DNA of 8,418 nt from JAZDIU01 sp043804635 (GTDB taxonomy: Bacteria; Chloroflexota; Dehalococcoidia; Dehalococcoidales; UBA2162), in NCBI GenBank assembly GCA_043804635.1, contig JAZDIU010000045.1, forward strand, positions 1 through 8,418. The letters are read 5' to 3'. Positions 1 through 5,833 of this stretch are shown here, piece by piece. Positions within the stretch are counted from its first letter, which is position 1; the number at the start of each line of letters is the position of its first letter. A program made the translations under genes and the position numbers. Under the pieces are notes generated by a model, which searched no databases, had not been told where the DNA came from, and worked only from the letters and a program-made list of their open reading frames with translations.

Positions 1-1415
1 AACTCGTCCACCAGGTTGAGGAATTTGTTCAATGCCTTGCTGAGATGAGGCGTGAACGGCGCCGGCTCTTTAGTCTCTTTAGCCATCAGTTTTAACGCCT
101 CATAAGGAGAGATATTTTGCGACCTCCCCCAGCTGGCAATCTTAGCCTGGGTCTGCTCGCCGATGCCACGCTGAGGAACGTTGATGATTCTCATTAGACT
201 GACGCTGTCGTTGGGATTCTGGATGAAACGGAGGTAGGCAATTAAATCCTTGACCTCACGTCGCTCATAAAAGCGCGTGCCGGCGACTATCTTATAAGGC
301 GTCCCGTAGCGGATAAAGGCTTCCTCGATGACTCTCGACTGGGCATTGGTGCGGTACATCACGGCGCAGTCGCCCAGCCTCGTCTGCCCCTGCCCCACCA
401 ACCGTTCGATTTCACTGACCACGAACTGGGCTTCTTCCTGCTCGGTGTAAGTTTCCACCACCGAGACCGGCTCGCCATTATCGTTCTCCGTCCACAGGTC
501 TTTGGGCTTGCGCTGCCGGTTCGTTGAAATCATCGTCGAGGCGGCTTCCAGAATTAACTTGGTCGAGCGGTAGTTCTGCTCCAGCAGGACGAGCTTGGTC
601 TCCGGATAGTCCTTCTCGAAGTTGAGTATGTTACGCAGGTCGGCGAAGCGCCAGGAATAGATGGACTGGTCGGGGTCGCCCACCACGCAGATATTGCGGT
701 ACTTGCCTCCGATTTGCTTGATTAGCTCATACTGCACCAGGTTCGTATCCTGGAACTCGTCCACCAGCAGGTGTCGATATCGGGTCTGGTAGCGGGTCAG
801 AATTTCCGGTTGCGACCTGAATAGCTGGACCGTCCTCAGCAATAAGTCATCGAAGTCGAGCCCAGCACCTTCTGCCAGCGCTTTCTGATAATGCTCGTAG
901 ACCCGGCCAATTATCTCTTCTAAGTAGCTCCGCCCGTGCTGGATGTAGTCGCCCGGAGCCAGCATACTGCTCTTTGCCGCCGAAATCGCCGAAGCGATTG
1001 CCTGCGGGGTGTGCTGTTTGGGGTCGAGGTTCAGTTCCTGCAAAGCCCGCTTAATCAGGCTAATCTGGTCGTCATCGTCGTAAATGGTGAAATGAGGGTC
1101 GATACCGATGGCTCTGCCTTCCCGCCGCAGGATGCGGGCACAGATGGCGTGGAAAGTCCCGATGGTCAAATCGTCCAGGGCAGTCCGGCCAATCAGGCTG
1201 TGGAGTCGCGCCGACATCTCCTTGGCGGCTTTGTTGGTGAAGGTCACCGCCATAATGTGGTAAGGAGTAATCCGGCAGGTCCTTATGAGATAGGCAACCC
1301 GGTGAGTAATCACTCTCGTCTTGCCGCTGCCCGGACCCGCCAGGATAAGGAGCGGACCCTTGATTGCCTCGACGGCTTCCCGTTGTACCGGATTGAGCGA
1401 AGTTAAAATATCCAC
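1..1415 (-). CDS. pcrA: UvrD/PcrA-type superfamily 1A DNA helicase, N-terminal part (3' end off window)
   Basis: ATP-dependent 3'-5' DNA helicase of the UvrD/PcrA/Rep family, acting in repair and in clearing replication forks. About 471 residues are visible, out of a usual 650-750. The protein opens with the family's N-terminal LNPVQREAV (Q motif), then Walker A AGPGSGKT (residues 26-33), motif Ia VTFTNKAA (57-64), GTFHA (86-90), the Walker B region LLVDEFQDTN (216-225), motif III VVGDPDQSIYSWR (244-256) and motif IV QNYRS (280-284). Subdomain 2B begins near the cut. The start is GTG at 1415: an in-frame TGA at 1422-1424 blocks any earlier start, and no ATG, GTG or TTG follows before the conserved N-terminus. 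There is no separated Shine-Dalgarno sequence. It is divergent from ppsA. The family call is firm; choosing pcrA over uvrD or rep is not possible without the C-terminus. Confidence 0.93.
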   Translation of the reverse strand, partial: MDILTSLNPVQREAVEAIKGPLLILAGPGSGKTRVITHRVAYLIRTCRITPYHIMAVTFTNKAAKEMSARLHSLIGRTALDDLTIGTFHAICARILRREGRAIGIDPHFTIYDDDDQISLIKRALQELNLDPKQHTPQAIASAISAAKSSMLAPGDYIQHGRSYLEEIIGRVYEHYQKALAEGAGLDFDDLLLRTVQLFRSQPEILTRYQTRYRHLLVDEFQDTNLVQYELIKQIGGKYRNICVVGDPDQSIYSWRFADLRNILNFEKDYPETKLVLLEQNYRSTKLILEAASTMISTNRQRKPKDLWTENDNGEPVSVVETYTEQEEAQFVVSEIERLVGQGQTRLGDCAVMYRTNAQSRVIEEAFIRYGTPYKIVAGTRFYERREVKDLIAYLRFIQNPNDSVSLMRIINVPQRGIGEQTQAKIASWGRSQNISPYEALKLMAKETKEPAPFTPHLSKALNKFLNLVDE

Positions 1416-1423
1416 CTTATATC

Positions 1424-1452
1424 ATTATATCAAAGTGGCGGGGAAGCTACAA
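1424..1452 (-). promoter_or_regulatory. Putative sigma70-type promoter of the helicase gene
   Basis: Read on the minus strand, a perfect TATAAT (1429-1424) sits 17 bases from a weak -35 TTGTAG (1452-1447). The -10 ends only 8 bases before the GTG start, so transcription would begin at or within a base or two of the start codon. That suggests a leaderless mRNA, which fits the lack of a spaced ribosome binding site. Confidence 0.5.
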
Positions 1453-1473
1453 AGCGGAGCAGTCAGCTATCAG

Positions 1474-1514
1474 CCCTTCGACACTTCGATACTCAGTGTA
1501 AACAGGCTCAGGGT
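1474..1514. repeat. Interspersed intergenic repeat with imperfect dyad
   Basis: A unit running from CCCTTCGACA (1474-1483) to CTCAGGGT (1507-1514), whose ends pair CCCT with AGGG. It contains an inner hairpin ACACT (1481-1485)/AGTGT (1495-1499) with a 9-base loop. It resembles the short CCCTTCGACA...CTCAGGGT units that I recall as dispersed intergenic repeats in several bacterial genomes. There is no coding sign. Confidence 0.45.
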
Positions 1515-1556
1515 AAACTGACTCGCAAAGACAATGAAAGAAAATCCCCCTTTCAT

Positions 1557-1575
1557 CCCCCTTTTTCTAAGGGGG
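1557..1575. repeat. G/C hairpin repeat (CCCCCTT/AAGGGGG)
   Basis: A perfect 7-bp inverted repeat, CCCCCTT at 1557-1563 and AAGGGGG at 1569-1575, with a 5-base loop TTTCT. A direct partial copy of the left arm (ATCCCCCTTTC) lies just upstream at 1544-1554. It has no run of T after the stem on either strand, so it is more likely a REP/MITE-like element than a terminator. Short hypothetical proteins called across this unit are artefacts. Confidence 0.5.
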
Positions 1576-1620
1576 GAGATTATTCTAGAGATTGCTTCGC
1601 CTTCATTGATGTCTAAAGAC

Positions 1621-1645
1621 GGGCGGGCGAGTCCGAAACCCGCCC
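1621..1645. repeat. G/C hairpin repeat (GGGCGGG/CCCGCCC)
   Basis: A perfect 7-bp inverted repeat, GGGCGGG at 1621-1627 and CCCGCCC at 1639-1645, around an 11-base loop, followed by CTACAAG. The form GGGCGGG...GAAACCCGCCCCTACA is one I recall as a common dispersed intergenic repeat in environmental bacterial genomes. It lies between the two divergent promoters and has no coding sign. Confidence 0.5.
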
Positions 1646-1701
1646 CTACAAGCGGATGGTCTGGCAATGACAGTGGGGGATGGTTTCTGATGGTCACCAA
1701 T

Positions 1702-1732
1702 TTGAAAACTTGCGGATTGTTTATGATATAAT
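1702..1732 (+). promoter_or_regulatory. Putative promoter of ppsA-dgt (extended -10)
   Basis: TATAAT at 1727-1732 is preceded by TGA (1724-1726), giving an extended -10. A -35-like TTGAAA lies at 1702-1707 with a long 19-base spacer, which the extended -10 could offset. Transcription would start near 1739, leaving a leader of about 35 bases. No riboswitch or operator is evident. Confidence 0.5.
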
Positions 1733-1760
1733 AGGCTATCTTATTCCTACCATTGCTAAG

Positions 1761-1767
1761 AAGGAGG
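1761..1767 (+). promoter_or_regulatory. Strong ribosome binding site that fixes the GTG start of ppsA
   Basis: AAGGAGG lies 7 bases before GTG at 1775. It selects this GTG over later in-frame codons and agrees with the conserved N-terminus of the protein. Confidence 0.8.
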
Positions 1768-1774
1768 CATCATC

Positions 1775-4015
1775 GTGCAGGCAGGTGCAAAAGCCGTTGT
1801 CTGGTTCAACGAGGTAAACAAGGAAGATGTGGCTCTGGTCGGGGGCAAAGGAGCCAATCTGGGCGAGATGACCAATGCCGATATACCGGTTCCACCCGGC
1901 TTCATCGTTACCTCCGGTGCCTATTTCGAGTTCCTGCAAAAAACTAAACTATCCGATAAAATCCGTAAACTTTTGCAGCCTCTGGATGTCAACGATAGTA
2001 AGGAACTCCAGAGGGTGTCCGCTCAGATAAGACAAATAATTTCAGATGCCGCTATGCCTCCGGATATCGCTAAAGAAATCAGGGAAGCCTATACCAAAAT
2101 GGGAGGAGGCTTAGTGGCAGTCCGTTCCTCGGCGACCGCTGAAGACCAGCCCGATGCCTCTTTTGCCGGACAGCAAAAAACCTACCTTAATATTAACGGT
2201 AAAGATGAAGTAGTAACTGCCGTTCAAGGCTGCTGGGCGTCTCTCTTTGAGGCGAGGGCTATCTTTTACAGGGTCCAACGAAAGTATGACCATATCAAAG
2301 TGGGCATCGCTGTACCGGTGCAGCGAATGGTGCAGTCCGAAGCCTCGGGTGTTATGTTTACCGTGGAACCAATACTCAACGACCTGAGTAAGATAACTAT
2401 CGAAGCTATATTCGGGCTCGGTGAACTGATTGCTTCGGGGGAAATAACTCCCGACCATTATATCGTCAGCAAAGAAGAACTAAGAGTCCTCAGTAAGGAA
2501 ATTGCTAACCAGGAATGGAAGCTGGTAAGGAGTGAGACGGTTAAGGGTGAGGAAACCAACGAGCGGGTGCAGATTTCCCTTAAAGAACAAACCAAGCAAA
2601 AAATAACCGACGCCGATATTATTACGCTGGCGAAAATCGGGAAGCGCCTGGAAGAACACTACAAGATTCCCCAGGATATCGAGTGGGCAAAGGAAGGTAA
2701 TAAGGTTTTCATCGTTCAGACCCGGCCGGTAACCACGATAAAGGAAATGGAAGATGTGGTTAAGACTGAAACTTCGGCGCCGCTAATATTATCAGGGGCG
2801 CCGGCGAGTCCGGGCATCGCTTCGGGACCGGTCAAAATTGTCTCGGATACTTCGCTAATAGATAGAGTAAAACAGGGCGATATCATGGTTGCCGAAATGA
2901 CCACACCCGATTTCGTCCCGGCAATGAAGCGGGCGGCCGCCATAGTTACCGACCGAGGAGGCAGAACCGCCCATGCTGCCATCGTCAGCCGGGAGTTAGG
3001 TATACCCTGCGTTGTCGGTACCGGGCGGGGAACGACAATTCTGAAAGACGGGCAGATAATTACTGTGGATGGGACTGCCGGAAAGGTCTACAGCGGTAAA
3101 GCTCAAATCACGGTAAAAACTAGTGCCAGCAACAAAGCAAAAATTAAAACCAGAACGAGGCTGTATGTGAATCTAGCTCAGCCGGAACTGGCGGAAAAAG
3201 TTGCGGCTCGTGATGTAGATGGAGTCGGTCTGCTCCGCGCCGAGTTTATGATTGCCCAGATCGGCGAGCATCCCGGTTATATGCTCAGCCAGAACCGGGG
3301 TGATGAATTCATTAATGAATTGGCAGATGGGGTGTCGCTCTTCGCCAAGGCTTTCTATCCACGTCCCGTGGTGTATCGGACCACCGATTTCAAGACCAAC
3401 GAATATCGGGCATTGAAAGGCGGGGAAAAGTATGAAGAGATTGAAGAGAACCCGATGCTCGGTTACCGCGGTGCTTCCCGCTATACTACCGATATTAAGT
3501 CCTTTAAGCTGGAACTCGAAGCCATTAAGAAAGTCAGAAAGAAATACAGCAACCTGTGGGTGATGATTCCCTTTGTCCGCACCGTCGGCGGACTTCAGCA
3601 GACTATAAAAATAATGGAGGACGAGGGACTAAAACGCTCGAGCGACTTTAAAATCTGGATGATGGTCGAAGTGCCATCTAACATTATTCTGCTGGAGAAT
3701 TTTATTGCCGTTGGTATCGATGGTATTTCTATTGGCTCTAACGACCTCACTCAGCTAACACTCGGGGTCGACCGTGATAGTGCCCGCTTATCTAACGTCT
3801 TCAATGAGTGTGACGAGGCGGTAATGTTATCATTAGAACGGGCGGTCAAAGTCTCTAAAACTATGGGCATTACTTCGTCTATCTGCGGTCAGGCTCCATC
3901 GGTTTATCCCGACCTCACCAAAAAGCTCGTGGAATGGGGTATTACTTCGGTCTCGGTAAGCCCGGATGCCATCGATACCACCCGGGAAATAATCGCTGAA
4001 GCCGAGGGTAGTTAA
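1775..4015 (+). CDS. ppsA: Phosphoenolpyruvate synthase (pyruvate, water dikinase)
   Basis: Converts pyruvate, ATP and water to PEP, AMP and phosphate, a cytoplasmic gluconeogenic step. The 746 residues cover all three expected domains. An N-terminal ATP/pyruvate-binding domain runs to about residue 320, with VGGKGANLGEM at 22-32, VRSSATAEDQPDASFAGQ at 116-133 and VFIVQTRPVT at 311-320. The swivelling phosphohistidine domain carries GGRTAHAAIVSRELGIP, with catalytic His400. A C-terminal PEP-utilising TIM barrel follows, with GVGLLRAEFM (483-492), MLGYRGASRY (561-570), SIGSNDLTQLTLGVDRDS (652-669) and ICGQAPS, where Cys704 is the expected acid/base residue. It is slightly shorter than the E. 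coli enzyme (about 790). The single HPr-like His domain and the ICGQAPS ending argue against pyruvate phosphate dikinase. It reads toward dgt, 38 bases downstream, and probably shares its transcript. Confidence 0.93.
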   Translation: MQAGAKAVVWFNEVNKEDVALVGGKGANLGEMTNADIPVPPGFIVTSGAYFEFLQKTKLSDKIRKLLQPLDVNDSKELQRVSAQIRQIISDAAMPPDIAKEIREAYTKMGGGLVAVRSSATAEDQPDASFAGQQKTYLNINGKDEVVTAVQGCWASLFEARAIFYRVQRKYDHIKVGIAVPVQRMVQSEASGVMFTVEPILNDLSKITIEAIFGLGELIASGEITPDHYIVSKEELRVLSKEIANQEWKLVRSETVKGEETNERVQISLKEQTKQKITDADIITLAKIGKRLEEHYKIPQDIEWAKEGNKVFIVQTRPVTTIKEMEDVVKTETSAPLILSGAPASPGIASGPVKIVSDTSLIDRVKQGDIMVAEMTTPDFVPAMKRAAAIVTDRGGRTAHAAIVSRELGIPCVVGTGRGTTILKDGQIITVDGTAGKVYSGKAQITVKTSASNKAKIKTRTRLYVNLAQPELAEKVAARDVDGVGLLRAEFMIAQIGEHPGYMLSQNRGDEFINELADGVSLFAKAFYPRPVVYRTTDFKTNEYRALKGGEKYEEIEENPMLGYRGASRYTTDIKSFKLELEAIKKVRKKYSNLWVMIPFVRTVGGLQQTIKIMEDEGLKRSSDFKIWMMVEVPSNIILLENFIAVGIDGISIGSNDLTQLTLGVDRDSARLSNVFNECDEAVMLSLERAVKVSKTMGITSSICGQAPSVYPDLTKKLVEWGITSVSVSPDAIDTTREIIAEAEGS

Positions 4016-4053
4016 TAAATAGCTAACCGGTTATCTAAGAGTAGGCACCACCG

Positions 4054-5079
4054 ATGATTAGCGAGCTTGGTATTCGCCAGCTCACCGAACAGAAAGAAGA
4101 AACCCTCTCTCCCTTTTCCATTCAGAGCAGATTATCCCGCGGTAGACTAAAAGAGGAAGATCTTTGCCCCATCCGGACTGTCTTTCAACGGGACCGCGAC
4201 CGCATAATTCATTCCAAAGCTTTTCGTCGTCTCAAGCATAAAACGCAGGTCTTTATTGCGCCGCAGGGCGACCATTATGTGACACGGCTCACTCATACCC
4301 TGGAAGTCTCTCAAATCGCCCGCACCATCTCCCGGGCTTTGAATCTGAATGAAGACCTGACCGAAGCCATTGCCCTGGGTCACGACCTCGGCCATACGCC
4401 CTTCGGCCACGTCGGCGAGGAAGTTCTGAACGAACTTTATCGCAGCGGGTTCCGCCACAACGAGCAAAGCTTACGGGTCGTCGACATCCTGGAAAATGAC
4501 GGCCAGGGGCTAAATCTTACCTGGGAAGTGAGGGACGGTATCTTAAATCATTCCAAGTCGAGGGTGAGGCTGGGAGAAGGGTGGGGAAAGGTGAGTACCC
4601 TCGAAGGTGAAGTCTGCCGCATCGCCGATATGGTTGCTTATATCAATCACGATATCGGTGACGCCATCCGTGCCGGCATAATCACCGGTGAAGATTTGCC
4701 TCCCTCAGCTATCAAGGTTCTGGGCTCGTCTCACAGCCAGCGGGTTAATACTCTGGTATCGGATATCATCGAGCAATCATGGGCGATAAGGAGCGGTGAT
4801 ATCGCAAATCCAGCCATTAAGATGAGCCGCCGCATTCTAAAAGCAACCAACATTCTGCGCGATTTTCTTTTCGACCGGGTATACAATGTGAGCTCTGCCG
4901 AAGAGGAAGCTGAGAAGGCTAGGGAAGTACTTCGTCAGCTATACCGGTATTTCAAAAAACATGAGAAAAAGCTTCCGCCCGAGTTTCTTACTTATAGCGA
5001 TGAGAAGGAACGCAGGATAGTCGATTACATTGCCGGTATGACTGACCAATTTGCCCTGAGACTGGCGGAAGAACTTTAA
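4054..5079 (+). CDS. dgt: dGTPase-like HD-domain deoxynucleoside triphosphate triphosphohydrolase
   Basis: Member of the dGTPase family, which hydrolyses dNTPs to the deoxynucleoside and triphosphate and so trims dNTP pools. The 341 residues match the shorter, type 2-like branch. The family signature RTVFQRDRDRIIHSKAFRRL (41-60) and KHKTQVF (61-67) opens the fold. Metal-binding HD residues follow: His81 in RLTHTLEV, His110-Asp111 in GHDLGHTPFGH, and Asp192 in the IADMVAYINHD segment. RHNEQSLRVV (134-143) is also family-typical. The last ~110 residues fit the HD-associated C-terminal domain. The start ATG at 4054 gives the usual length; only a weak AG-rich sequence (AAGAGTAGG) precedes it, so translation may depend partly on ppsA. 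Substrate preference cannot be read from sequence, as many relatives prefer other dNTPs or need dNTP activators. Its end overlaps the convergent SemiSWEET gene by 4 bases. Confidence 0.9.
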   Translation: MISELGIRQLTEQKEETLSPFSIQSRLSRGRLKEEDLCPIRTVFQRDRDRIIHSKAFRRLKHKTQVFIAPQGDHYVTRLTHTLEVSQIARTISRALNLNEDLTEAIALGHDLGHTPFGHVGEEVLNELYRSGFRHNEQSLRVVDILENDGQGLNLTWEVRDGILNHSKSRVRLGEGWGKVSTLEGEVCRIADMVAYINHDIGDAIRAGIITGEDLPPSAIKVLGSSHSQRVNTLVSDIIEQSWAIRSGDIANPAIKMSRRILKATNILRDFLFDRVYNVSSAEEEAEKAREVLRQLYRYFKKHEKKLPPEFLTYSDEKERRIVDYIAGMTDQFALRLAEEL

Positions 5080-5336
5080 CGCATTCCCCACTTCAGCTTA
5101 CCGATTAGCAGCATCGCAATCAGGCTGACACCAATCAAGTTCCAGAACATAATCGGGCGCAGGTGAAAAATGATGCCGTAACTCAACCAGAATAACGCGC
5201 CCAGTAAAACCAGACAGGTAAAAAGCAGGCTTATCTCGTGGGCACTCTTGAGCTTGTAAACACGAATGACCTGTGGGATAAAGCTGCTGGTTATTAATCC
5301 ACCGGCAATAAAACCCAGTAATTCTGCTGAAGGCAA
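5076..5336 (-). CDS. SemiSWEET-type small transporter (MtN3/PQ-loop family)
   Basis: A membrane protein of 86 residues, the usual SemiSWEET size. Members form dimers that carry sugars or related small solutes by facilitated diffusion. Three hydrophobic helices are visible, at about residues 4-24, 34-56 and 61-79. The first ends in the PQ motif (SSFIPQVIRVYK, Pro21-Gln22). Trp50 in FWLSYG and Asn66 in FWNLIG lie where the family places substrate-contacting Trp and Asn. The start is TTG at 5336, supported by a well-spaced AAGGAGG. The gene begins 26 bases after the comM stop, so it was probably the second gene of a comM operon, now cut by the insertion. Its stop shares TTAA (5076-5079) with the dgt stop. 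The substrate is unknown. Confidence 0.85.
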   Translation of the reverse strand: MPSAELLGFIAGGLITSSFIPQVIRVYKLKSAHEISLLFTCLVLLGALFWLSYGIIFHLRPIMFWNLIGVSLIAMLLIGKLKWGMR

Positions 5337-5344
5337 AGTTTGTT

Positions 5345-5351
5345 CCTCCTT
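5345..5351 (-). promoter_or_regulatory. Ribosome binding site that supports the TTG start of the SemiSWEET gene
   Basis: On the minus strand AAGGAGG ends 8 bases before TTG at 5336. A site this strong, correctly spaced and intergenic, justifies accepting the TTG codon as the start. Confidence 0.75.
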
Positions 5352-5362
5352 AATTCTTCTGG

Positions 5363-5833
5363 CTATAACAGGCTTCTCGGGCGATACTGGATAGCCTCAG
5401 CCAGATGATGAGATTTAATAATATCGCTGGCTTCTAAATCTGCGATGGTCCGAGCCAGTTTCAGGATGCGGTGAAAAGCGCGTGCCGAAAGATAAAGCTA
5501 TTTCATCGCCGCTTTCAGGAGACTGCCGGCTTGCTCTTCCAGCTGGCAGAACTCTCTAACCTCTTTGGGCGTCATTTCATTGTTGCAGGTCAGTCTTGAG
5601 CCTTTGAAGCGCTCTAGCTGTCGGGAGCGGGCGGCCACGATGCGACTCTGGATTGTCGCCGATTTTTCGCCCAGTCGCTCATCCGTCAGCTTTTCGTATT
5701 CGACTCGCGGCACTTCTATAAATATGTCTACGCGGTCGAGGAAGGGTCCACTGATGCGCTTCTGGTAACGTGAGACGACGCTGGGCGCGCAGGTGCATGG
5801 CTTGACCGGGTCGCCGTAATAGCCGCAGGGACA
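5363..5833 (-). pseudogene. comM: comM/yifB (Mg-chelatase-like AAA+ ATPase), C-terminal remnant cut by an insertion and carrying an in-frame TAG
   Basis: ComM is a hexameric helicase-like AAA+ protein that helps branch migration during natural transformation. Only about the last 155 codons of roughly 500 remain. The remnant begins at the conserved cysteine region (CPCGYYGDPVKPCTC) and continues through RYQKRISGPFLDRVDIFIEV and VRVEYEKL-like sequence (PRVEYEKL) into the C-terminal helical domain with LSARAFHRILKLARTIADL and HLAEAIQYRPR. Two lesions are visible. The upstream part, with Walker A and B, is replaced by recombinase sequence. An amber TAG at 5500-5498 falls between AAMK and LYLSARA, where relatives usually have Gln; CAG to TAG is one step. 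The frame is otherwise intact to its own stop at 5365-5363. The left part of comM should lie beyond the right edge of the window. Confidence 0.88.

Noticed and set aside
936..1406. Plus-strand open frame of 156 codons over the helicase gene
   Set aside because: It is antisense to a firmly identified helicase with all early motifs; its translation has no domain and no ribosome binding site.
1557..1575. Hairpin considered as a transcription terminator
   Set aside because: It has no T run after the stem on either strand, and both neighbouring genes read away from this interval.
1534..1731. Plus-strand open frame beginning MKENPPFIPLFLRGE
   Set aside because: It is made from the CCCCCTT/AAGGGGG repeat. 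Such peptides arise wherever this hairpin unit occurs and are annotation artefacts.
2111..2458. Minus-strand open frames inside ppsA (also 2716-2982) and dgt (4147-4467)
   Set aside because: They are shadows of well-conserved coding sequence with no independent start signals.
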